Assembly: GCA_010645155.1 (NCBI GenBank)
Contig: CM021317.1
Coordinates: 5,345,123-5,409,122, forward strand
DNA from: Tigriopus japonicus
Taxonomy: Eukaryota; Arthropoda; Copepoda; Harpacticoida; Harpacticidae
DNA: 64,000 nucleotides
Direction of reading: 5' to 3'
Below the pieces are notes generated by a model, which worked only from the letters and a program-made list of their open reading frames with translations, had not been told where the DNA came from and ran no database searches. Shown in pieces: positions 44,678 through 55,870 of the stretch (positions are counted from its first letter, which is position 1; the number at the start of each line of letters is the position of its first letter). The translations under genes and the position numbers were made by a program.

Positions 44678-47182
44678 TCAAGGTCTCTCTTTCTGCTCTT
44701 CACTGTTGGCTGAAGGACTTTCGGGCCCTTCTTTTTCCAATTTTTCCATCATCATCTTCCGTTTAGCCTCGTGATACCAAGGAAAGTCATATGGAGCCGC
44801 TTTTAGTTTATATCCATAATCCACAAATATCTCTTCACCAGCCTTGATATCACGAAGGGCCAACAAGCCCACAATATTTCCATAGCGTGGATGCTCAGTA
44901 TCTGTGAAAACAGCATTTGCTCCTTGCTTATGAAATCCACATTGAACCTTATGCCCCAAAGTTGGATACCAATGACCGGGTCCATGAAGCTCAGGAGGGA
45001 TATTGATGTGTGCGTTGGAAATTGTTGTAGCAATCGAGTAGGTTACACCTTTTCGACGATCTTCCATACTCAAGCTTTCGTTTAGCTCATATCGCTTCTT
45101 GTAGATATCAAGCTCAAGATCGTTACGATAGAGATAACCCGAATAGAAACAGAATTTCTGATCTTTTATCAGATCTCTTTTGGCAAAGAGTCCTTGTCCA
45201 CTATTGGGAACATTGGATTCTTTCAACATAACGTTGGCCTCTTCATAAGGGTCAGGGATTTGGGGACCCTCTCCAAAACTGGTATTTGTGGGAGGACTGT
45301 AGAAGACCATTGGTCCTGAAGGTTCACTGAATTGGACTTCCTTGATCCCAAATTGATCACAACGTTCAGCCACCACTTGAGCTAATTGGGCCGACTTCAT
45401 CACCATGTTTTCAAATCGTCCCACATATGATATCGTCATATCTGGGTAGATGAAAGATAGATTGTCACCAGTGAGGGATTCATTCTCGTCAAACTTTCCA
45501 TGAATGAATCCATCCGAAAGAAGACGAATCCAAGCGTTTCCTTGAGGTTTTCCATTCAGATAGTTGAAAAGACCCGCCACTCCATGACCTCGAGAGATGT
45601 TACTTCGTTCCAAAATTGAGTACCCAAATTCTTCAGCGAGTGGAAAAATGGCTCGGACACCGAAAATGGAACTCATTCCGTGAAGAACCCCGTCTTTGAT
45701 CCGAGATGAGAGAATGCGTCCATCGGGATATTGGAACAGAACCGTTCTCAATGGAACGTTGTCCTTCATGTGTCCATGGATTTGGATCCATTTGGAACCA
45801 AAGAAGGGTTCTGGTATTCCAGTTCCATCGATGAATTCGAATACAAAGAGACCTTGGAACATTCCTTTGTCGTCAATCAAACCCTTGAGGATTCTGAAGT
45901 GGAATCGTTCTTCGTGGTCCATGGCTATACAAGAGTAAATTCCTGGATCAACTTTTTGAATGTCTCGAATCAGTTTTGGAGCCTCGGGTGATACTGGAAC
46001 CGATGATTCTCGTTGACGCCAAATGTTCTCATATTCCATGGAACTCAAAGGATTGAACCAATCTCTCAATATGTGCTGAGTAATGTTCTGTTTGTTCCAG
46101 GTTCCAGTATACGGACAACTGGGATACTCAAGATCATCAAGGTAAAAAAACTCATGTGAATAGATATTAAACCGGAAAGGCCTGCCTTCCAATCGCGAAT
46201 ACTTCACCCCCAATTGGCAATTCATCTCTTTGGTGGACTCAATCCGGACAAAGTGAGCATCATCGATGAAATTGCCCCAAGAATAGTGTCGTCCCACAAT
46301 AGCAGTGGTACTATTTATGATGGCCAACGTTTCATCCTTGCCTTCCTCCCAATCTCCAATGTGTTCACAATTCTCCTCAATCAAGATGCCAAACTTCGAG
46401 TACCAACATCGACCTCGCAAAACTCCATCTCTGAGATGTCCAAGCAACTTCAACTCTTTCGTTTGGTTCCATCGTCGAGAGTATCCGTGAGGAGATCCTT
46501 GAACAAACTGTCCAATGACGGTGTGTCCCGATTCCGTCTCGACCTTCAATAACCCATATGGAACACCATCCTTGAATTTTCCCGTGATGTTCTCGGGAAT
46601 TTGTCCCAGAATTGATCCCCGAAAAAAGCAGACATTACTGTTGACTTGACTATCGTCATTGGTCGCGTTGAGCTTGAATTTTCCGGATCCTTGATAGTGT
46701 CCCATGGAATCGATTTCTCCTCGGAACGAATGAGGTCGGAATTTATCTCGCTTGTCGCACAAGTAAGATGATAGTATAGGGATACTCGTTTTAGGATCAA
46801 TCTCGCCAAGAGGTACTGGAGGAGATCCATGGCACTTGATTGGTTTGATCACTGATTGCCTTTTCCACCAATCTTGGATGCTTTGAATCTGTTTATGATT
46901 GATATCTTGACATTTTTGCTCTCCCACTTGACACACTTCTTCGGCCTGGTTAATACTGGCGCATAAATATAGAATTAAAAGTCTTAATGTCATAGCTGAC
47001 CACATGGCTCTTTGCAAAGATTTTCGAATGATATACAGCAAGTCAGAGAGCCATGAATTCTGCATGTGTACAACGATTTTGCTACCTGTGCGCGAGTACT
47101 GTTCCTGTCGCTTCATTGTAACGCGAGAGAGAGAAACGGCTAAAGGCGATTGAGTCGCCGTTTTGGGTGAAGTTTCCTCCAT
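44678..47182 (-). CDS. Intronless MORN-repeat/SET-domain protein (SETD7-like), probably secreted or luminal
   Basis: 834 codons without an intron. Residues about 60-80 (MWSAMTLRLLILYLCASINQ) form a hydrophobic signal-peptide or anchor segment; starts at M40, M60 or M64 would place it at the N terminus. Residues about 130-600 contain many MORN-like units (GKFKDGVPYGLL, GQFVQGSPHGY, GHLRDGVLRGRCWY, SRIKDGVLHGMSSI). Residues about 655-795 align with the SETD7 SET domain: GQGLFAKRDLIKDQKFCFYSG, then LGHKVQCGFHKQGANA, then HPRYGNIVGL and GEEIFVDYGYK. SETD7 has an Asn-His pair where this protein has Gln-Cys, so lysine methyltransferase activity is doubtful, although the final Tyr motif is kept. Several N-x-S/T sites (NATN, NITG, NSTT, NITQ) fit passage through the ER. 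SETD7-like family assignment is solid; location and activity are inferred. Confidence 0.8.
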   Translation of the reverse strand: MEETSPKTATQSPLAVSLSRVTMKRQEQYSRTGSKIVVHMQNSWLSDLLYIIRKSLQRAMWSAMTLRLLILYLCASINQAEEVCQVGEQKCQDINHKQIQSIQDWWKRQSVIKPIKCHGSPPVPLGEIDPKTSIPILSSYLCDKRDKFRPHSFRGEIDSMGHYQGSGKFKLNATNDDSQVNSNVCFFRGSILGQIPENITGKFKDGVPYGLLKVETESGHTVIGQFVQGSPHGYSRRWNQTKELKLLGHLRDGVLRGRCWYSKFGILIEENCEHIGDWEEGKDETLAIINSTTAIVGRHYSWGNFIDDAHFVRIESTKEMNCQLGVKYSRLEGRPFRFNIYSHEFFYLDDLEYPSCPYTGTWNKQNITQHILRDWFNPLSSMEYENIWRQRESSVPVSPEAPKLIRDIQKVDPGIYSCIAMDHEERFHFRILKGLIDDKGMFQGLFVFEFIDGTGIPEPFFGSKWIQIHGHMKDNVPLRTVLFQYPDGRILSSRIKDGVLHGMSSIFGVRAIFPLAEEFGYSILERSNISRGHGVAGLFNYLNGKPQGNAWIRLLSDGFIHGKFDENESLTGDNLSFIYPDMTISYVGRFENMVMKSAQLAQVVAERCDQFGIKEVQFSEPSGPMVFYSPPTNTSFGEGPQIPDPYEEANVMLKESNVPNSGQGLFAKRDLIKDQKFCFYSGYLYRNDLELDIYKKRYELNESLSMEDRRKGVTYSIATTISNAHINIPPELHGPGHWYPTLGHKVQCGFHKQGANAVFTDTEHPRYGNIVGLLALRDIKAGEEIFVDYGYKLKAAPYDFPWYHEAKRKMMMEKLEKEGPESPSANSEEQKERP

Positions 47183-50100
47183 ACTCTACAGTACATGATG
47201 TCATACTTACACCATGTATTTGTACCATGTCTGTACTTGACAGTTTCTTATTTTTTGCTCTCTTTAGACATTTGGTGCAAAGCGGTTTTATGGGTGTGTT
47301 GTATTCTTTGTATCCTTCGTTATTCAACCTGAATAAACGTATTCCACCGATCTCCCGGTTTCACATGTTTTACCCGTTTTAGTACATAACAATGGGCAGT
47401 GAAATAAAGTTCAAAATGAAGAGCTTATGGAGAGATTTATAATTTTAAATATTAATTGTTTTTAGGAGTAGGTTTCACTTTTGACAGATATGGCGCTGAG
47501 ATGAGGCGAGTGCAATATAGAAGGAAAACTAAGCAAATGAAAAATGGGTGTTTTTTGTCATGCCTTTCAGGGAAACACACTGAAGGCAAAATGATTTGTG
47601 AAGAAACAGATCTGTGAAAGATTATTTTCGGAACAAATTAATTTACAACACCTACAAATTAGCTACAATATATGGAAATGATCATACTTCTAAAACCATT
47701 GCTTTCGTAATTCTCTTTAATTGAAATGTCATTCAGTTGAAACGAATTAATTTCAAATTATGTCAATTCTTCCCCTTTTTGTTGCGGAGATGAGTTTTAT
47801 TCATTGTTTTCTTTTTTCAAATGTCTGGCAATTAAAATATGCCTTTTAGGCCTAAAACCTAAAAAATGGCAAATAAACATGTCCAAAATGGCAAGTAAAC
47901 TGGAAAATAAGCAAATAATGGCAGATAAAATGGCACATAGACACGAAACATTGCCAAAATAAGGCAAAACTGGCCACTAAATTCGAGATATGAGCATAAA
48001 ATTTCAATAACAATAAAATGGAAAAAGCATTCGAGCTTGCAAAAAGGAGACAACATTTGCATTCACGTGCCCCCAAAAGACAAGCCTTGCATTTATTTTA
48101 CCAAAATTGACATATTTCGCATTCAAAAGTTTAAAAGCTAGCAAAAACATGTTTTTGGGCACAAAATCGTATGTGCTGAAATCTGCACCCTAATCATTAC
48201 TAAGTTTGGAAAAAAAATATACTTCAGGTAGATTTTAATACTAAAATAAAGATTAAACATCTCGCACCTGGCAGAAAAAAGTGTCTCAAATGACGTCCAT
48301 ACTCCATGCAAATATGAAAGAATCAAGGTTCGGTACATACACTCGTTTTAAAAACATGTCCAATTTTGACAAGTGTCCTTCTGCGTTCCTTTTTCCCATT
48401 ATCGTTGACTTTAATTGCTATCACATTCGGACAACAGGAAATGGATTCGAAGATCACGCTGTCCAAGTTCAAGCGCGTGTGTGTATTCTAGCGGCCAATC
48501 GGATTCCATCGGCCCAATGCTTTAGTTTGACCACCTACTAGCCATAATATTGATATGGTTGTGACCAATTCACTCCGTTGCTCTTTGATAGCGGGAAATG
48601 TAATTTTATTCCCATCTTTACTATCCAAAATGCTCGTCCCAAAGTTTCAGTGAGTCCTTAAAATGTCGCGAGGTTCAGTTTTTTCTTTGATATAGGAAAG
48701 CTTTTTCAGCATTTCAAAAGATTCAGTATGAGGATTTTATCATTGACGCTTTTTTCGAGAAGTGTCATTTAAACTTGAAAATATTCATTGCACTCCTGAT
48801 CTTTCATCAAAATATTTACATGAGTAATCTCACTAAATGGGAACACATTGAGAAAAAATTTCACTCGCAGGAACTTAGACATGTTGGAAATTTTGTACTG
48901 CAATATTAGACGGTGAACAAAATGAAGAAAATTTGAGTCCTTGTTCCGTTTGTCGTTTTTGTCTCATGTCTAAAAGCAACAAATTAACTCGCTTTTGACG
49001 TATACGAGGGTATGATAACATGGCTATTTTTGGAGATGCATTGATTTGTTCTATCATGAAATGCTGTTAAAAATAACTAATTCTCCCTTTCTTTTTGAAC
49101 TCGTATGGGAAGTGCACAATATATTTTTCGAAACTCATCTCCGTTAGGCCTTTTCTTGGTCCAATATCCTTTCTTTTCCTTGATTATTTACTTTCTATTC
49201 AATCAATATCGTTCCTCTTTATTCTGTACATGACAGCTAGCATACAAGGATCCATTTCTATGTGTTTTATGTCACATTTTCTGTCTCGATTCCCAAAAGC
49301 TTGAGTCCTTTTTTATACTTATGGAACAGCTATAATTTCAAACAAGAAATATACGAAGCATTGAACATAACTCCTCTATTTCCATCCCATAAATTAAGGT
49401 ATTTTTGAACCACTACCCTAGGGAAACCAGGAAAAAATCATTTCACAATCACTCCATTTTTTTCAATATATAATATGAAATGGGATTCAATCACGAGAAT
49501 GTTGCCAAAATGCACTTGATAATTGTTACTCGAAGTTAGAGGACTGGCAAACAGTTGGTAGATGGACAAAAGTTTTGAAGTACGTAGTACGTACCTACTA
49601 CATGAAGTATGTATGTACTGTAAGGGGACTCTTTACATTGTTGGTGTCGTCCAAAACTACCACTGATTCCCATAGTTGTTGACGACGACGACGAAAACGA
49701 CGAAGACACCGTCATGTTACATGTTAGTCTTGGCCTAACACACACTCGACCAAAATGAAGTGAGAATCTCCAGTTAGACCATGTGAAATTTCTGAGCTCA
49801 CAGATTTACAGTTTTCCAAACATCAGTGATCATAGTTTATACATTTTCTATCAAGACGTTGAAAAAGTTTATTGCCAATATGAATTGGTTCACTTTTGGG
49901 CTGATTGCGTGCAGTGCTGGATTTGTCATATCTTATAAAATTGAAGAAGGTAAGATATTTCATTCTTAATGACTTGAAATTAGGAATTACATTGTAGAAT
50001 ACGTTATGTAACATAGTAAAAGGTAAGAATGGGTCAACTCAAGTCAAGATTGCGCAAGTTTAGAGGAACAGTATTCACCAAAACGAGAAGAAAACCAAGT

Positions 50101-50883
50101 GTTTTGTTGAACCATGTCAAAAAATAAACGCATAGAAATCTCTATTGGCGCTTACGCTAAGTAACCTTATAAAAAGCTAATCTGATGGGTAGAATAACAA
50201 AGTTTTGCGTATTTAACAGAATAACTGTTAAATGAGTTATTCCAAGAAATTGCATCTTTTTTGCAATTTAAACTTATGGATAAGAGGAATGTGCCTTATT
50301 ATTAGTGCGAGAATCCACATTATGCCTCCTGAGGCCAAATGCTAATGAAGTAATTTAGACAAAATTTACCAGGTTGTTAACTTGGATCAAAAACACTTCA
50401 AACAAAATTTCCAACTCTTTAAAAAAATGATCGATTAAGCACCTTTCTAGAACAATCTCAAGTTCAAAAAGCAAGCAAGAGATATTTTACATTGTTACAA
50501 AAATGTGGATCCCAATGTTTGCAACAATAGCATGCCTTCAAATATTCTCTTCGGATAAAACCGTTTTACTCAGAGTACCGAATTAGTATTACTTGTAGAC
50601 ATTTTTCAATGGCTTTCAGATCAATGATGTTTAAAATTCATGAAAGGCTTGTTAACTTTTACAAGTGGCATTTGTTTTGTTGCTTAATCCAAGTTAGGGA
50701 TCAGACCGTTGATAAATGCGAAGAGGGTCCTAAATTTCCCCTAAAAAATTAAGGAAGGCGTAAGAAAATTCTTCTAGTCTTAGATTTTAGATTCACTAAA
50801 AAACTGCGTAGAAATCAATAAGGGCAGTTTCTACACAATTGGTGTCCCAAACGTCACGCTAATCAAAGATTTGTAAAATTTTG
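47183..50883. other. Gene desert, part 1
   Basis: AT-rich sequence with no recognised coding region. A tract near 47860-47960 repeats TGGCA(A/G)ATAAA-like words. TACGTAGTACGTACC palindromic words occur near 49582. Promoter of the MORN/SET gene is at the left end. Confidence 0.45.
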
Positions 50884-51160
50884 TGGATTGAACACGGCCG
50901 ACCAAGATCGAGTCCATTTAGTGCAAAGGAAAAAGGGAAAACATGGGATTTTCCTCTCTAGTCTGTAACAAGAAGCACTGGAATCATGGAGTGGGAGGCT
51001 AGGAATGAGAATAATGATTTCCTGTAAGAACAATTCAATTACGTTCTTCTGCAAATGAGAGCTTGCATATGTTGACAAGAATACGTATTTCAATTTTCAG
51101 CTCAATCGAACGTCAGAGACAAAAGTTATGGTCACTCAAAATTCAGTGCAAATCCTAACG

Positions 51161-51225
51161 AGAATGAATGAACTCGCCCTTTTGTGGTAATCGTTTTACC
51201 ACAAAAGGGCGAGTTCATTCATTCT
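51161..51225. repeat. Perfect 30-bp palindrome at the centre of the foldback
   Basis: Left arm 51161-51190 (starting AGAATGAATGAACTCG) and right arm 51196-51225 (ending CGAGTTCATTCATTCT) are perfect reverse complements with a 5-base loop, TCGTT. It can fold into a long stable hairpin. Confidence 0.9.
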
Positions 51226-51316
51226 ATTGTATGCTCTCTTCAGTACATAAGTTTGAGAAGGCACAATTTTTCACTTAGGCATTTAATTGAGCTGAAAATT
51301 GAAATACGTTGTCTAC

Positions 51317-52502
51317 CAGAGCCGTGCATCGGATCCGAAAGGTCCCCAAAATCGAATCCGAACTTGATTTCTATAATCCGAATCCGAATCCGAATCCGAA
51401 AATTTGCTACTCAATCCGAACAAATCCGAATCCGAAAATCTTCTGCCCATTCCGAACGAATCAGAATCCGAAAATTTGGCAAAAAATCCGAAAATTTGGC
51501 GATAATCCGAAAATTTGGCGATAATCCGAAAAAATCCGAAAATTTGTAGCTCAATCTGACATTAATCCAAAAATTTTTGCTCATTCCGATTTAAATCTGA
51601 TTATTTTGTTATTTAGGCCTAAATGGGAAATACCAACACTTTTTCAACTAGAAGTGCCCAGAACATATTCTTTTAAATACAATATATTTTATTAATATTT
51701 CCACATTTTGCCTTGACTTTTTTAGCATTCTGGCATTTTCAAGGAAAAAATAAGCATTTTCTTAGTTTTTTTGGCAAAACATTTCAGGACAATTAGAGTA
51801 CATTAATGAATGCTCTTTGCACACTAGAGTTTCCCAAAATGAACCAAATATGTAAAAAAGTTTACAAAAGGATATTGATTCAAAAAATCACGATCATACC
51901 AACAGTCAAATGCAGAAAAAAACTGCGTAATCAAATGGAATATTATTTTTTAAATCTTTAATTCAGTTTGGTGTCAAGTGGGCTGATATTTACGCACTTA
52001 AATGTAATCCAGGGGTGAATACTTAGCAAAATCTTTCAATTTTATTCAAATAGGACATTTTGCTTTACAGACTTTTTTGTAACTTTTCGATGTTTTTTTA
52101 CTTCAAAACCTTTCTTTGATTCTCTTAATATAGAAATATTTGATCTGCAAATGCTATTATTTATTTGGCAAAATCTGAAACATTTAAATACCTTGTGGCG
52201 TCATTAAAAAATTCTAAGTTGAAGTCAGGAGATTGCATTTAAATTATCAAACAAAAAAGGTTTCATAATGAAAATATTGTGAATTGAAATAAAAAAGTAA
52301 AATAAAAAATTTGGATTGGTTTCGGATTATGTCGGATCCGAAAAATATTTCGCAAATCCGAATCCGAATCCGACAGGCTTTGGCGAATCCGAACGAATCC
52401 GAATCCGAATCCGAAAATTCGCGCTTAAATCCGAACGAATCCGAAAATTCTTGCGTCAATTCGAACGAATCCGAATCCGATCGGATCCGATGCACAGCTC
52501 TA
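51317..52502. mobile_element. Non-autonomous hAT element, 1,186 bp, with 8-bp target duplication
   Basis: Ends CAGAGCCGTGCATCGGATCC (left) and, in reverse, TAGAGCTGTGCATCGGATCC (right). An identical 8-base duplication, TTGTCTAC, lies at 51309-51316 and 52503-52510, diagnostic of hAT-class insertion. Both subterminal regions (about 51345-51545 and 52320-52490) are packed with ATCCGA/AATCCGAA hexamer repeats in the same orientation. The interior is AT-rich and non-coding. Confidence 0.9.
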
Positions 52503-52662
52503 TTGTCTACTGAATACAAGCAAGGTCTTATTTGCCGAAGAACGTAAATGGTTCGTTTCTGCTGGAAATCATAATTCTCATTGCTAGCCTCCCACTCTAT
52601 GATTTCCGTGCTTCTTGTCTGTAGTTAATCTACTCGATTTTGGTCGGCCGTGAGCGGTCCAT

Positions 52663-53668
52663 CCCACTCTAGATGTCCTTGTGCCAATTCAGAAGAAAGT
52701 GACACTTGAGAAAATCTGGAATTTAAAAATACCCAATTGCAACTTTTGTCTTCGTGTTTTCTTTTTCTCAGATTACGTTCAAGAGATCATACTTTAAAGA
52801 AGGAGAATGCCCTGGTTTGATGTGGCACTCGACACTCATCTTCTCAGATGATTCAAAGATTATCTCTTTGTAGCTTTTTCATGGGTGTTGATAGAATTAG
52901 AAATGTTCTAGATATCAAGAGGAAAGAAGCTTGCTGTCGAGGGGAAGCAAATCACAATTCAAATAATTGGTGTCAAAGTAATCCATGTCCAAGAATTCAT
53001 GGTGCATCGGAAAAAATAAATTTTCAATGGCTTAGAGACACGTTAGAGAAAATTATACTTTTTCAGATATGATTATAGTTCAGTTGCAAGTATCTTGGAA
53101 CCCTTTCTAAGACTTCTTGTATCAAGCTATTCAAGTTATTTTACTGGGCATGAGGGCATGTGCTTTTTTATTTTTTTCTCGGCCTCACTGTACGTTTTTG
53201 ACATAGGTTGAAAATGTCCTCATACTTCACATATATCCTTCAAGTTTTTAACAAACTTCAGATCAAGGCTCTTCTATGATTGTTCCACTTGCCTCCAGAA
53301 TAATATTGAGTTGATATCATAAGATTTAGATGTCCCTTGGACTGAATGAATTTTGAAGTGTCCTTCCAAGACGAATGTTAAATACCTTTTTAACTTGCTT
53401 TGCCTGATACGGTCTGAACCATTCAAATATTGTGGCATGCATTTGAAACTGAGGTTTCCAATGGGATAAGGATATTTCAAAACACTTACTTATAGGATAT
53501 TTTTTTTCAATTTTAAAGCATTTTTTTGGTCTGAATGGCAATGAAAAACACGATGCACCATCAATTCCTGGACACTACTCAAAAACATCGTTGTTCAAAC
53601 ACCCCAAACCAAGAAGGGATTAAAGACAGGGTTGCGTCGGAGAAAAACCCGCCCGGGCAGGTTTTTCG
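52663..53668. other. Gene desert, part 2
   Basis: No coding region recognised. Ends in GC-rich CCCGCCCGGGCAGG just outside the MITE. Confidence 0.45.
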
Positions 53669-55870
53669 AGGCCGCATGTTAACGCACTTAATTCAAAAGC
53701 GAGAGTATAGCAAAGTCAAGTCGAATTAGCATTCGTTGAGTCATGTACCCCTGAAAGGGAGTACACTTAACCTCTTTTTCCCCAATACGTAGGAGGGTCC
53801 AAAACTCAACAAGTACAAAGTGTTTCTCCCAGTTAAAAACTCGAGGGCCTGTATCCTTACCACCTCATTTGTGATAATTTGGCCTAAATATATGCTTATC
53901 TTGTACACTACCAATGACTTTTTGTAAAAATCTAAATTCTAATTAGCTATTAAGAAACAAGAAACACCATTCATTCAATAAGCATGGCAGAAATATATTA
54001 ACCAGAGGCACCGAACGGGTACAAAGCAAAAGCAAACATCATAAGCATGATAAATTGAAAGTAAAAATGAAATTTAGGCACACAAGTTCATATCAAGAAA
54101 GATTGAGCAATAATGCTATCCAAGATTCACAAATTAAATAAAGATTTCAGAGTATGACAGCTAAATAAAAAGTGAAACATAGAGCAGTGATTTTCTTGAT
54201 GATGGTAGCAGAAATGTGGATCAAATAACAAAATCTTGTAATCAAATCCCACCACAGTATCGTTTTGGTTAGGAGACATACATGGATCATATTTGCCAAA
54301 GGACACCAAAGTTCATCACCAAGAATTATGGTAGACAGGATTTTAGTAGATTGGTATATTGGGTATATTTTGGTAGCTTGACAGTATTCCGATTGGTTTT
54401 AGTCCTTGACCCTGAATTCTACACTTTTCTGAATTCTTCTTGATCTTTTGTGTACTTGGAGTTTTTACAACCCAAAGATGGAGAGCACTCTTGGTTATTG
54501 TTCATCAATGGATAATCAACCAAGGTAAGAAGGCGAGAGTAAAAGTAGTCCATTTGGAAGGTCTTCTCAACATTTGCTTCTCTGTTAATTTTCTGCGTCC
54601 TTGTTTAAGATAAGGAAACATTAGGGAAAAGTATTGAATCTTCCTAGTGCTCGAAACATTTTTGACCGAGATGTGTTGAGATTGTAAATCACTAGAAGTA
54701 ACGTAGCATATGGCTGAATATGTTACATTTATAACAACACATGGGTATGATGATTAGGGTTTCAAAATTTCCAGCAAAACATTGTTAGGTAAAAGTGTTT
54801 TGTTCAATATTTCTCACTTTTATAATCAATCCACAATTCAAAATGTTTATGCCAATTTACTAATTTTAAATATGAGGCATCCAAATTGATCAGAATGATG
54901 AAACAAAGATTTTCAAAGAGACCGGCAAAACAATTTTAATCATTTTATGACGTTTTCAAAAACTTGCTATATTCACTTTTTTTGATGTCCATTGCTGTTA
55001 CTTAAATTGTTATTTTCTCGGCTTTTTCGCCAATTCAAGTTACTTTCAAGGTTCTTTTTATGCCATTGTTGTCTCTCAACTTGTCATCTGTTCAAGGTCA
55101 ATTAAAACTTTGCGTAGCTTTGAGATCCTACGAATTTGCCAGAAATTTGAAACCCAAATAATGTTTGTCTGTAACTGTTGGTGCTTTGAGATTTTCCTGT
55201 AGATTTCCTTTGTACAGGCATGTAGCAATATGCATTTCCACTGCATGCCATCACTGGCTCAAACGGAAAAAATTGGCACTGAAGACTGAGAAGTGGCAAC
55301 ATTGAACTGAATTCTTTCTTTGATCCTTGATCACTACTGGCAAAGCAAAGATCGACGAGTCACGTACGTACATATTGAAATCAAGGCAATTGTGAGACTG
55401 TCTCAAGTCTTGAGGATTGTGAGCCCCCCAGAATGGCCAAAGGGGTGAAAATGGCTCATCATATCACTAACACAAATTCAAAGGTTCGTCTCATTTTGAA
55501 ATTCACTCGTTTGTTTGGCTGGTGCTTATGGGAAAAGAAGAATGCTGACTGACTGAGAATGAGTAGCAGCCCGTGAGTAGACTGCCTCATGTCCCGTTTT
55601 GAGCAGAAAGAACGAGTTTTCAAATCATGAAAGCCGCGGGAGTCAATCAAAATGAAGGGGAGAGTTTTGGACCCTCCTGTGTAAAAACCAAAAGGGGATC
55701 GGGCGAAGTTATATGTACTCCCTTTCAGGGGTACTTGGTTGAGTATATACTCTCCCCAGCTGCTGCGTTTCAAACAAAGGAGTTGTCACAAGTATATACT
55801 CAAGGCCGGTTAATCTGACTTGATTTTGGTATACTCTCGCTTTTGAATTAGGTGCGTTAACATGCGGCCT
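53669..55870. mobile_element. GGCCGC-family MITE, second copy, split by another transposon
   Basis: Left piece 53669-53741 begins AGGCCGCATGTTAACGCACT; right piece 55745-55870 ends GTGCGTTAACATGCGGCCT. Joined in thought they span 199 bases, matching the 200-bp intact copy at 33096-33295, including the GAGTATATACTC interior. The gap is an inserted element with its own inverted ends. Confidence 0.8.
53742..55737. mobile_element. 1,996-bp transposon inserted in the MITE (hAT-like)
   Basis: Inverted ends: CATGTACCCCTGAAAGGGAG (left) and, in reverse, CAAGTACCCCTGAAAGGGAG (right). The flanks carry GTTGAGT on both sides (53735-53741 and 55738-55744), a 7-base perfect duplication, 7 of 8 if extended. 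CA-ended TIRs with a 7-8-base duplication suggest an hAT-like or P-like superfamily. The interior holds no transposase frame that I recognise; non-autonomous. Confidence 0.75.

Larger units (their letters stand above)
50884..52662. mobile_element. Large foldback element interrupted by an hAT insertion
   Basis: The left arm, 50884-51190, and the right arm, 51196-51308 continuing at 52511-52662, are inverted copies around a centre at 51193. Matching landmarks: CACGGCCGACCAAGATCGAG (left) against CTCGATTTTGGTCGGCCGTG (right); GGAGTGGGAGGCTAG against CTAGCCTCCCACTC; and about 22 identical bases covering GAGCTGAAAATTGAAATACG. Without the hAT insertion the element would be about 590 bp. No coding capacity. 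Confidence 0.75.

Noticed and set aside
51184..52547. NP/IR-repeat proteins encoded by the ATCCGA arrays
   Set aside because: Artefact of hexamer repeats in the hAT subterminal regions; no conserved protein.
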